Source: Atopsyche davidsoni (taxonomy: Eukaryota; Arthropoda; Insecta; Trichoptera; Hydrobiosidae). Taken from it: a stretch of DNA of 64,000 bases. The notes below the pieces were generated by a model. That model worked only from the letters and a program-made list of their open reading frames with translations, had not been told where the DNA came from and did not search any database. This document shows, in pieces, positions 11,713 to 23,190 of the stretch. The DNA lies in assembly GCA_022113835.1 (NCBI GenBank), contig JAILWY010000023.1, positions 18,483,501 through 18,547,500 on the forward strand, in the 5' to 3' direction. Numbering within the stretch: the stretch's first letter is position 1; each line of letters opens with the position of its first letter. The position numbers were made by a program, and so were the translations under genes.

Positions 11713-13191
11713 ACAAATGTTCGATTATTCGATCGACAGAACTGCTCTGCGATGACGTCGTCTAATGGTGTTCAGTTTAGAAATTATTATTGCCAGTGCA
11801 TGTAAACTGTTATAATGTAAAATCCGGTAAAATGAGATGAAATTCATACTTTATGATGTGTGAGAACAACCCTAAAATTACCCGATATGCTCGATAAGAG
11901 TACATATGTTTAAGGTGAGAAACAATTGCGAGGACGACAGAGCACCTGGCCGCCCCTCGCTGGGGTCGGGCGTGGTCGCCCGCCGCGCCTCCCGACTGGG
12001 AAATTAAATATCATTACGAGAAAACACTATATTTCGTAATATTTGCGGTTATCTCGCGCTTCGAGCTGTTCGATGATGTTAAGATATCTACATAGAGTAT
12101 TGCCGGTTATTGATCACAGATACCACGGGACAGTGCAGCCCATGCATTGCGATGCAGACCAGCGGCGGAGCCAGCTCCGACTCGAGTCGGCGCGGATCCA
12201 ACTCGCCTGCTCAGAGCGCCGGCGCATGGTATCACATTGCATACCTGGAAATATACTATCACAAACTAATACAAAACTCTGATTTTTTTAACCATTATTT
12301 ACATGGTTTTTTAATTACGTTCGAACCGACATCTATGTATACTTTGCAAATTATCTGCTTGGTATATTTTTACTCGATTATATTTTGCACGAACGGACCG
12401 AGCGCAAGAGTGAGACGGAGCCCGGTGCAGGCGCCCGCCGGTGATGCAAATATGCGAGAGCGTGTTCTCGCACGGCAGCCGCCGTACATGATACAAATTA
12501 AGGTGTTTTCTTTTCTCGCCCGCGCGTAAGGAAATATAAATATTTGGAAACAAAGGATTTCGGAAGTACCCCCGTAGTACGCCACCCTTTCTTCCCGCCC
12601 CCGTCCTCGCTCCTGCCGCTGCCCCGCTCCTCGTAAACACCCCCGCAGATCGGTGCAATCACATCACGCGACACCTGGCGACCTGGCTGTGGGTAAATTA
12701 TCTAGAAACATTTTCGGATAGCGCGCCTGAGCGTCGAAGGCTCGCTACGAATCATCGAAGAAGCGACCGTCAGAGCGATCCGACCGCGAAGATACACTCG
12801 TAATATTGCCGTTATTTAAAAGTTTAATATGCGCACATACCGATAGCTATACTGTGTATCTGGATTTTTGGCTTCTATTGATTCCCTTTCCGATTGACAT
12901 ACGGATTCGTACATTAACGACGCCCGCTGAGGCGAGGGGCGACTCGCAGCCGACCCCTCCCCGCGATACGGCAGTGTCGCCCGCCGGGGGAAGATGCGCC
13001 GAGAGCGTCTTCCCGAGGCCGCCGCCGGCACGTTTGGAGGTATATTTAAATTCGCTAGAACTTATGATCGACATATGTCTTTTTTAGGAGATAAAATGCG
13101 TTATTTATGTACAAGAGGGGTACGGGCATGTCCCGCACTTTCCAAATAAACTTCGCTTCCGCCTGGGGCCGTAAAAACCGATTCGCCTGAT

Positions 13192-13213
13192 TTCGTTCTC
13201 GCGCGAGAACGAA
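13192..13213. repeat. 22-nt perfect palindrome
   Basis: TTCGTTCTCGC followed directly by its reverse complement GCGAGAACGAA. A partial copy (cgagaacgcgcgag) lies just to the right. Confidence 0.6.
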
Positions 13214-13767
13214 GTTACGAGAACGCGCGAGTGAGCCGAGACGCTAGTGTTGGCGAGTAATACGGTTACTGAGTGCCGGGTCGGCCCCTCAGAGATCAGG
13301 AAGCTCGCGGGACCCTGCGACCCAGCATTCCCGCGCGCCGGCTGCCCTCGCCACAGGGGGGGTGTGAAATCTATCAGCAATTATAATTAATAACATTAGT
13401 GTTCAACATAACACGGTGAATAAGTATACATTTTTTATAGCATATAAAATAAAAAAAATTAAAATGTGTTTCTCCCTCAAAAAAATCAAGCACGGAATGT
13501 CCGAGACGAGGCGCTCGCTCTGCTCTCGGGCGCTCTCGGCACGAGCCACTTCCGACACGGAACGTTTCTCAAAGTTAAGCACGAAAATCGCAATAACAAA
13601 ATATTCAAGAATACTGAGGCAATCTTCGCCCTCTGCTGATACAGAGTCAAAATAAACTCACGTTTTGGATGATTTCCGCCGCTCGCTCAATATCCGCTCA
13701 AACTTCCACAAATCAGCTGAACGAGTCGCAAGGGGGTCGCTTTGCGGGCGGTGGGCGCGGCAGGCGT

Positions 13768-14726
13768 GTGTCTCTCCAGACGAGTGCTTCGCCAGACGGA
13801 TGTCGCGGCAGACAAGTGCTTCGCCAGACGGGTGTCGCGGCAGATGAGTGCTTCGCCAGACGGGTGTCGCGCCAGACGAGTGCTTCGCCAGATGGATGTC
13901 GCGCCAGACGAGTGCTTCGCCAGACGGGTGTCGCGCCAGACGAGTGCTTCGCCAGACGGATGTCGCGGCAGACAAGTGCTTCGCCAGACGGGTGTCGCGG
14001 CAGACGAGTGCTTCGCCAGATGGATGTCGCGCCAGACGAGTGCTTCGCTAGACGGGTGTTGCGGCAGACGAGTGCTTCGCCAGACGGATGTCGCGCCAGA
14101 CAAGTGCTTCGCCAGACGGGTGTCGCGGCAGACGAGTGCTTCGCCAGACGGGTGTCGCGCCAGACGAGTGCTTCGCCAGACGGGTGTCGCGCCAGACGAG
14201 TGCTTCGCCAGATGGATGTCGTGCCAGACGAGTGCTTCGCTAGACGGGTGTTGCGGCAGACGAGTGCTTCGCCAGACGGATGTCGCGCCAGACGAGTGCT
14301 TCGCCAGACGGGTGTCGCGCCAGACAAGTGCTTCGCCAGACGGGTGTCGCGTCAGACGAGTGCTTCGCCAGACGGATGTCGCGGCAGACAAGTGCTTCGC
14401 CAGACGGGTGTCGCGGCAGACGAGTGCTTCGCCAGACGGGTGTCGCGCCAGACGAGTGCTTCGCCAGACGGATGTCGTGCCAGACGAGTGCTTCGCTAGA
14501 CGGGTGTTGCGGCAGACGAGTGCTTCGCCAGACGGATGTCGCGCCAGACGAGTGCTTCGCCAGACGGGTGTCGCGCCAGACAAGTGCTTCGCCAGACGGG
14601 TGTCGCGTCAGACGAGTGCTTCGCCAGACGGATGTCGCGGCAGACAAGTGCTTCGCCAGACGGGTGTCGCGGCAGACGAGTGCTTCGCCAGACGGGTGTC
14701 GCGCCAGACGCGTGCTTCGTTAGGCG
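13768..14726. repeat. 32-bp minisatellite, about 30 units, with higher-order structure
   Basis: The unit is built on GTGCTTCGCCAGACGG / GTGTCGCGCCAGACGA (two half-units of about 16 bp sharing GCCAGACG). Units differ at a few fixed positions (GGATG/GGGTG, CGGCAGAC/CGCCAGAC, GAG/AAG). 14221-14454 is repeated identically at 14477-14710, a shift of 256 bp (8 units). A related block starts near 14020. Because 32 is not a multiple of 3 and the unit lacks stops, long frames exist on both strands (276-335 aa). I read these as repeat artefacts. Confidence 0.95.
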
Positions 14727-17700
14727 TAAAATTGTATACACAACGATGATAAATTACACCCAGTGATAATAGTAAAAGTACTCTATTAAATATTGTTATC
14801 CGTTTGCTGTAATACTCGGATCAGTCCGACCGCACTCGACTGACTGGATGTGTGTAGCGACGCCAGCCGCTCATCAGTGCAGTCGAGAGAATCCGCTCGG
14901 AGCAACGCTCGTCACGTGCCGGCCGCTCGGCAGGTCGCCCGGAGTGAGCTGCGAGCTCGGGCACGCGTGGCCTTCGACCCTCGGGGAAATATGCAATAGT
15001 TTAGCATGCGAGAGAAACATCAAATCTTATTAATATTTTCTAGCATAAAACAAAAAGGCTGCCGAGCTTAGTGAGCTTAGAGCTGCGTCACGTTTCATAG
15101 GAATTTGGAACTTAAAACTTTTACGATCATGGCAGGGCAGGCAGGCAACGTGTATTTATTCACTTGTCAGAGCGTATAAGGGAGCACACGACTTTGCTTG
15201 CGAACCGAAAGCTTCGTCAGGGATGAAGGTCGTGCTCCCCGCGTTGCCGCGACCGCCGGTGAACAATTCCGTAACTCGTGTGGATCGGAATGACACCAGA
15301 CGACATAAATCTGAAAACGATTAAAAATTAATAAAAATCAAAACTGGCAAAGAAGAACTCGGAACAAACCCGTCAGTCTTTATAATTCACCGCTTTCTTT
15401 TTTTTAATTGCAGGTTATTTAAATTAATTCGCCGTTACCGGCGCCGGTGCCCAAATAATAAATAATTAAGTATATTAATTATTATTATGATAGACTTAAA
15501 CTCAATATCTATTATAATGCAATAACGGTAACCACTATTCTCGTTCTACCGAATCAATTCACTTTTCACATAAACTATTTCAGATTATTTTCAGAAAATT
15601 CTCTCAGACTTATTCGTCTCCGAAAGACATAAATCGGTTCATAAAAAAGGATATCAGTATCCGGTTTTAAATTTTACATTAAAGATATAGAGTACTGCAG
15701 AGTAAAGTTACAGAAATATTCAAAATTCACCCATAGCTTGATAAATAATGAATAGCGAATAGACAGTGAGGAATCCCGACCCTGAGCAACCTCCCCCCGG
15801 CTCCTTTCCGCCGAACTCGCTTCTAAAAGTTTAAATGCCACAATCGGAATTACAAGTGGTGTAACTGATCAGCAAGTGAACTGAAGTCACATGCAAAAAT
15901 TTAAATAGAATATGCAAAAACCACCGCCGAGGAATGCCGTGCAGCAGGCACCGCCGAGCCGCATCACCTGCTCGCGTCTTTTCGTTATAATTTTGAACCC
16001 CTTTAAAACGCTGCGACTGAGCGCTCAGGGCTGAGTCTATTTTAAGAACGAAGACAACCTTTTCGAAGAATGCGAACTCCGCTACATTTTCCAGGACGCT
16101 GCGGAGATCCATTTATTATTAAATATCAAGCTTTCGTGAGTTTCGCTATCAAAACTTAAGCAGCTCGAAATACCTTCAATTTTTAGAGTATCATAAATAA
16201 ATCTCACGAAAGAACATTCAATCTATTTGCATTTGGATAATTTTTATTTTTAATTATAATTTATTTCGATAAAATGTTACTGTAAAACTTATTTCATTAA
16301 AACATTCGCAGAGACCCCGCCCGGGCGCGATCTCGCACCGAGTCCGCACACTGCACGGGGCGGGAGAACAAAGGTGCCAGCCGTGATGTGATGCACGTCG
16401 CCCCTCGCCGAATACTCGATACGGAGTACATTTTTATATATACGTTTTAGAATAATTCAAGCGCAGAGATATCGGTAGAATTACAAAAATATGTTTTTTA
16501 AAGTTCTATTGCCGAAAGAAAACTCGCTTGATAAATAATAAGGCCATCTTTTATGACTCGTTCTTTTCCGCGGTCTAATGCGGCAGAAAGTTTTCTATTC
16601 TTTTATTTAACTATCGTTTCCGAGCGCGTCTCGTCCGCTGTCGAGGTGTGGTGACATAAAACTGATTCACGGACGCAAAGGTGTGAGTTGCGAATAAATT
16701 GAAATGTCTCATTGTGTTTGAGCTCCTGTTTGAGCTTTCCGTCCGCGGATCCTCAAATTGAGTTGGAAGCGTCACGATCCCGGCCGGCGCGTCGGTATGT
16801 TTGCGCGATTTCTATTAATCACGGCTCACTCTCCGGCGTGTCGAAGCCAGAGAGGAATTCATAATTACCGATCTGTCTGAATTCCATCAGCCAGCCGATT
16901 AAATTAATAATGAATGATATTAGCATTCTCTACCTTTTAATACTATGTTTTCGTTTCAAATTTATGTTTGCGTCGGCGACTCTGAGCACTTTTACAGTTT
17001 TGAAAAGCTCTGCAAGGCGCCGGAACTTTCTTCCAGTGCTATTTTATTTTGTCTTAACTGCTAAAATTGGGACTCAAATTATATCGATGCCAAAGTTTTA
17101 ATATTGTTAGTGCTTGGAAAAAACTTTTGTAATTCATCCTAGAGAAATATTAGCTCAAAGAATCCATTCGTTTAAGGGATTAAAATTTAAGATTACTAAA
17201 AAAAATATTATGTTGAACAGCCTGAACAAATTTAAATATCAACTTTTATACTTAAGCCAACACTTTGTAAAAACAATCGTATTTTTATCAAATTTTAGAA
17301 ACGCCTACTTCATTATTCGACATCCAAGGCGCTGGAGATACTCGGGCGTGCAATTTGATGCTGACGCTTTGCTTTTTTTCTATCAAATAAAAAATTCAAA
17401 TTTTACAAAACACGTGTTGTGTTTTTTTCTAAAACTTAATTGAATATTTTGCACGACAGTGATATTTTTTATAAAATGTAATTTCACCGAGTACTCTCTG
17501 TCAAACGTATTGATTACTTGCACGATAGTGTCATTGTTATTCGCTCGAATTCGCTTCTAATTAGATCGGTCCGGTTTTCAACAACCGTCCTAAGGGAGAT
17601 ACGCCACCGTCCGATGGGGTGTATCTCTACTCGGACGTGTCTCGATTCCCGGGATGTAATGTTTGATGTAAAAAGTGTGTTTATTTTAGGCGCTACAGAG

Positions 17701-19050
17701 CGTTAACGGCATGTTTATAAATACATTTAATATTTTTGACAACAAGTACAGTTTTTTGACAAAAAATGTTTTAGTGTACTTCCTATTTATTATTTTTATT
17801 CTAGTTTCGCCAATACGATAGGTTGGCATTTTTAGGGGGACTCTATTGGCGTCAAGAAATAAAAGGTTGGAACATCAATAAAAAGTATAACAATCATTAG
17901 TCAAACGCTATTGTAACAACTTACTGTTTAAAAAAACACATTAAATAACGTAAAGCACACTTTAAACTGCAAGCGAGAATAAGGCTACAGGGGTGACCGA
18001 TGGCAGGTCGCCAACACAAATACGGATATCTGTCGTGCGTCCCGGCGCCAGTCACTCCCGAGAAAGGCTCTCAATAAAGACTTGATAGTCTGAATCTCGA
18101 GTGTCCAGTAATGAAATCTCTCGATCGATGTACCTTGGATCGCGTCCCCCCGTGACGCTCTCGGTTATGGTATTGTAAAGATACTACTAAATCGCGGCAC
18201 TTGAAGTAGAAATGTATTTTTCCCAATAAGAAATTGAATGTCATGAGTTTATTACAATATATTATTTATATGAAATATCTCACAAGAAAACAGCTTTTTG
18301 ATATTGCGTATAAATATTCCTTAACTGCGATCGTCAGTAGGAATATCCCTGCCTTTACCCCCGATCCTGCCCCCGCTCCTGATCGTATCCTTGCCCTGTC
18401 CCTGTCTGTGTCGGCTCCGGGCTTTTCCCCGTTCTGCTGCTGATGTAATGCCGCGACGCCGGCGGTCGTGCCGGCCGGAGAGATCATCAGATTATCGCTA
18501 ATGAGGCGGCTCTCTGGGGAAAATGCATCTGGATTTCGGCTAAAATTATCAAATCGCGTCATTAACGGCACCGACAATACGTTTACTCAAACTGTAGACG
18601 TATTATTTATTCCAAATTTTACGACAAAGTGGAAATCGTAAAAAAAGACCTGCCCTAGCCTCGCGCGGCATGCTGAGTGTCATTATTCAACAAGTCGAAA
18701 AAATTGGAGACGTAGAAAATCAATATTAAATTTAAAAAAATTGCATTCAGCGGTGACCTTGACGGCGGAGGAAGAGACTCGACCGCGGAGGGAGCGATTT
18801 GAACCCAGAGGAAAGTACTCGACCGCGCAGGAACGCCTCGAATCGTTTGGGAAATGGGATCAAATCGATTCGGGTTATAAAAGGATATATCCTATAATAT
18901 ATACGAGTATATATAGTGTAACGTGCTAGCGATAGAATCGATCGAAGCGATTCTACTTCTAGTCCATAGTCTAGAAACATCTGGAATGATCGAGCGACCG
19001 TCGTTTAGGGGCGATAATACGCGGTCTTGGAGAACGAGCGACAAGACCAC
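14727..19050. other. Non-genic DNA
   Basis: Alternating AT-rich and CpG-rich blocks. No exon, RNA gene or mobile element is recognised. A 10-bp inverted repeat (CTTTCGTGAG / CTCACGAAAG) flanks about 60 bp near 16132-16215. Confidence 0.3.
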
Positions 19051-19402
19051 CGGCGGCCAGTGCTTGACAGAGAGTCCTCGGGAGCAGTGCTCGGAAGAGA
19101 GTCCTCGGGAGTAGTGCTTGACAGAGAGTCCTCGGGAGCAGTGCTCGGAAGAGAGTCCTCGGGAGCAGTGCTCGGAAGAGAGTCCTCGGGAGTAGTGCTT
19201 GACAGAGAGTCCTCGGGAGCAGTGCTCGGAAGAGAGTCCTCGGGAGCAGTGCTCGGAAGAGAGTCCTCGGGAGTAGTGCTCGGAAGAGAGTCCTCGGGAG
19301 TAGTGCTCGGGAGAGAGTCTTCGAGAGTAGTGCTCGGAAGAGAGTCCTCGGGAGTAGTGCTCGATAGACAGTTCTCGGGAGCCGTGAGCGCGAGACAGTC
19401 CT
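19051..19402. repeat. 27-bp minisatellite, about 13 units
   Basis: The unit is GAGAGTCCTCGGGAGCAGT followed by GCTCGGAA, with variants (GTAGTGCTTGACA). The period is a multiple of 3, so one + frame stays open with the 9-residue repeat ESSGAVLGR. There is no ATG start, splice evidence or signal peptide, so coding is not claimed. Confidence 0.9.
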
Positions 19403-20672
19403 CGGGTGTCGTTGATATAAATATGTTGTTAATATAAAGAATTGTGAAGACTCTGTATGATATAGGTTAAATATAAATAGTGCAAATAAATCATCTTTTA
19501 ATTATTGAGACCCGGCGCGTTACAATATTATATAACGTATTTTAGTGAAAATTATTTGTTGAAAATGATTCGGGTGCTACTTCTGTTAGTTGATTTATTA
19601 AAAACAAAGCCTTTTTTATAACACTCGAGACCACAGATTAGCTGCTAATTGAGAATATAGTGCATGAATACGAATTAATTTAAAAAATTGAGGATTTGTG
19701 GTTTAACCGTTTGATATTATCACTTAATGCACGAATATTTTTAATTATTTAGTATATCTATGCCAGTGATATCGGATGATGGATTTAGATCACCCCGCCA
19801 TTTGATTCTTTCAACTGTGTTTCGTGTTTCAGTCCGGGCTAGAATTTTTTTGTTTTCCTTACGAGTTACCATTTTTGTTAGACAATAACACACAAATAAG
19901 ACACTCGAAGCACGTGATACATGTAAGTAGCACTGATAAATCGAAATCGAGATGTGAAGTGTTATACTGTTTGATAGTTTTAATGTCTATAGAATTGAGA
20001 TTTTTTGGAGCTGCTTCTCCAAATGAAGCGTCGCTGTGTGGAGCTAGTTGTGTTATGATTTTTTTCCATTCACCATTGTGAAAAAGTTTTAAAAAAACTG
20101 AATTAATTTCCCAATTTTTTGCATCTAGGTTCTCTCATAACACTAAAAAGGTTCAATATTTTCGTATGAAAGTCATTTTTAAAAAAATAGTATTTATAAA
20201 GCGGTGTTAATGAATATCCCTTGTTTATAATTTAAATACAATACAATATTTAACATAAAAATATTAGTACATTAATAAAGTCTCAGGATATATATGAAAA
20301 TAAATAATAATCTATAACGCAAGAGCGTCCGGCGCTCCTGGTCGGGGCGCCCCGGCCCGCGATAAGGATATACGGTCGGTACCATTTGGGATTGAGAGTT
20401 GGACAATTTTTAAGTCACAACTTTAATTTTGTACCGATAGACTCATCGAAAGTTTTGAAACGCCATTAAAAAGAAAATAACGGCGGAAAGAAGCGAGTAA
20501 TCGGAGACAATTGATATCAATATTTACGGAAAAGCAACTCGATACGGGTCAATAGAAGCCGTCTTCCGTGAGCAAACACGAGCGAGCCGGCCGCGCGCGC
20601 TCCCGGTGAGCCGGTTTGATTTTCTGGGCTGTTTGCGCCGAGTCTCCGGTAATTGGCCCGAGCGGCCTTTCG
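19403..20672. other. Non-genic DNA
   Basis: AT-rich with short CpG-rich blocks. Nothing recognisable until the TATA box at 20673. Confidence 0.3.
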
Positions 20673-20680
20673 TATAAAAG
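20673..20680 (+). promoter_or_regulatory. Candidate TATA box (TATAAAAG)
   Basis: A perfect TATAAAAG in a GC-rich setting, about 140 bp upstream of an ATG that opens a signal-peptide-like reading frame. A start site near 20703 would give a leader of about 110 nt. Confidence 0.4.
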
Positions 20681-20815
20681 GGTCGATGAGATCTGAGGGA
20701 TGAAAGCTAATATTGCCATCGTTTAAAAGTTATCAAGGGTATTATTCAGAAAGTAACCGTATTTTATGCTCACAAATTAGTCTTTCATTATAATTTCGCT
20801 TTGTATTTAATAAAG

Positions 20816-20968
20816 ATGAATCTGTATTTCTTGAAATTTCTCATCCTAACGATGACAACGATCGGCCCGCCGAGCCTGGCGGGGCACTCCGAAGACGACC
20901 CCGACCTGCGCGGAGTGCTCCGGAGGCCGGCGGCTCGGCTAATGCTCGCTGCTAATGCTCGCTGCTAA
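20816..20968 (+). CDS. Candidate small secreted peptide (50 aa), unrecognised
   Basis: ATG at 20816 (context AAAG-ATG-A) opens a 50-codon frame ending in TAA 20966-20968. The N-terminus reads as a signal peptide: charged start, hydrophobic core YFLKFLILTMTTIG, then PPSLAG. The rest (HSEDDPDLRGVLRRP..) contains a dibasic RR. The tail runs into a short GCTCGCTGCTAAT tandem repeat that supplies the stop codon. A TATA box lies upstream at the expected distance. I do not recognise the peptide, and see no splice donor with good consensus that would extend it. It could be a real small hormone or effector, a first exon, or chance. Confidence 0.3.
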   Translation: MNLYFLKFLILTMTTIGPPSLAGHSEDDPDLRGVLRRPAARLMLAANARC

Positions 20969-21700
20969 TGCTTGCTGCTAATGCTCGGCGCTAATCTAAT
21001 CGGCGGCGGGTGGCGGGCGCGACCCGGGCGGCTCATCCCGCCGCGGGAACGAGCTACTCGCGTTCGCGAATTGGCTCGCTCGAATTAAATCTACACGAAA
21101 CAAAATATTCGTCCCGTGAATTTAATGTAATCCGAGATGAGGGAGTTATTGGGATGAAGAAATCTTTCGATTCAAATTATCTCGTACTCGAGATCAATTA
21201 CGAGTTACCTTAGTTCGAAATTAATTTAAAGACAAGCGGATCACCCGCCAGTCGACACGCTCGCGGTGAGGTCGATTGTGAATAGAAAACGGCCATGAAA
21301 TTCGCTTTTAGTATTATTCTTAAACATATTCCTCGGTTATGCGTCAGATCAACTCTGAAGAATGCAGTTATCAATAGAGAAGCAGGTGCGCGGTAGGCAG
21401 CGACCCGCCGGGGGTGCATCCCGAGTGCGCGTCAATAGAGACTGAAAAGAGCTCATTTTGTACTCTGCGAGGCTAAACATAGAAGCCTCGCCCGAGCCGA
21501 CGCGCTCGTCCCGGCCCCCTGCGCGCCTTCGGGACCGAGAATATCGCAACTGCGGTCATTCCGGTCGTTTGATCGCGCGGTTTTGTTCCCATGCAATTGA
21601 GGAAACGACGGTTGCAGAAATGCTGCCGTCGATTGTCAACGCGGTCATCGGAGCCCACTGGCCGCGTGACGATCGATCGAGGCGGCGGCGCTCCCCGCCG

Positions 21701-21753
21701 GCGAGGGCGAGGGCGAGGGCGAGGGCGAGGGCGAGGGCGAGGGCGAGGGCGAG
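21701..21753. repeat. (GAGGGC)n hexanucleotide array
   Basis: About nine GAGGGC units. It is one of several G-run arrays in the window. Confidence 0.95.
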
Positions 21754-23092
21754 GCCGCCGGGGCCGCTTTGCTGCGTTTTCGTCGCTAAGTTGTCGTACA
21801 TTTATGACTCGATGAGCTATTTTCATTGTGAAAATATTCAGTCGCCGCAACGATGAGACTAGTCGCGAGTTCGACCCCTCGACGGGTGAGACGACCTACT
21901 CGCGTTGACGATACGGTTTGAAGCTTTCCGCGAGCTCCGAACTGTGCCCGCAGGTGCCGGCAGGCTCGGAGACGATCGCCGAGTGCTCTCCCTGACTGCT
22001 CAGTTTTGAATAAACCGGCGTCCGGACTGTGCCTGTTGTCAAACAGCAGAATTACAGTAATACTAGTGAGATTTTTGTTTTAAACATGTGAGGATAATTT
22101 TATCAACTTCAAGTTGTAACCTCATAAATGGTAAATTTAAATGCATAGATTACGAATAGTCGTTATTCGATAGAAAATAATTACAGCATCTTAAATGCAT
22201 TGGTAGGTTTTGGCAGCCGTCGCAATTGGGTGTTCTTCTTTCTCGAGTACTAAGCTACGTTGTGATTTGTATCCTCCGACGTTTCGGTCCCGGTACGAAG
22301 ATACGAGACTCAAATCGAGACACCCGAGAAAATGTATCTTTCCGAATCGAAAATATTCCATGCAGTTTATCGAAGCGCCCCGGTCGTGTTTGATGATGAC
22401 ACGATGACCAACACGTACTCGTATGTAACGGGTAGGGAGGTAACGAAGACCCGAGGCGGCTCGGGGGCGCCGGGGAGGCGGCCCGCCCGCGCAGATCAAT
22501 TCAATTAACACATAATCACGCTTCATCCGAAACCAAACGGCGCGAGGAACTGCCGAGTATCAATCAGCGCCGAGTAATGGCTCCGCTCTCCAGCTCGCGA
22601 GGCATGCAGTGCGGCCGCGCGCCGCGGAGCAGGAAGAGAAATAACAGTTTGCGAGACTTATCCGTTTATATAAAAATTCATTTGTTTTTCTTTTGTAACG
22701 TTCGTCGCTTTGTAAATTGTCGGATGGTCGTAAATATTAGCTGAAAAAGAAATAAATTTCTTTCTCAGTTTTGCTGGGAAAGTTTCCGCAATGACATATA
22801 ACCGTAAATACCTAGGTAACATAAAAATGTTTTATTCGAGTGGCAAATACTGATGCGATTCGATTTGATTAAAACAATTAATCGTGGACCAGAAAAGATC
22901 CACGCGGCACGACGCGGCATCGAGAGGCACCGGGAAGCGGTCGGCGGCACCGCACATGTGACTGCGGGGGCTAATATGTCATTGAAATAAAAATAAACAA
23001 AGAATGACTAATTTATCGCAATTTAGATAAATACGTTAAGGGATCGCATAAGTTTTGTAATCTTCCGTGCACTCTACTACGGAGAAAAAATA

Positions 23093-23190
23093 ATATATAT
23101 ATAATATATATTTATATATATATTTATATATATATAAATATATATATACATTTATATATAATATATATATTTAAATTTATATTTATATAA
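23093..23190. repeat. AT-rich microsatellite (TATATATTTATA type)
   Basis: Irregular TATATA/TTTATA repeats, followed by a short GT run at 23192-23203. Confidence 0.9.

Larger units (their letters stand above)
11006..13767. other. Non-genic CpG-rich DNA
   Basis: No exon is supported. Two sequence structures stand out: an 11-bp inverted repeat ACGTCAAAGTT / AACTTTGACGT at 11677-11687 and 11702-11712, and a 22-nt perfect palindrome at 13192-13213. Long frames here are chance products of GC-rich sequence. Confidence 0.3.

Noticed and set aside
13768..14726. CRISPR-like array
   Set aside because: Units are contiguous variants of one repeat with no unique spacers, in an animal genome.
13669..14749. 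Long overlapping ORFs (up to 335 aa) on both strands
   Set aside because: They are translations of a stop-free 32-bp minisatellite; periods of 32 residues equal three DNA units and no domain or splice context exists.
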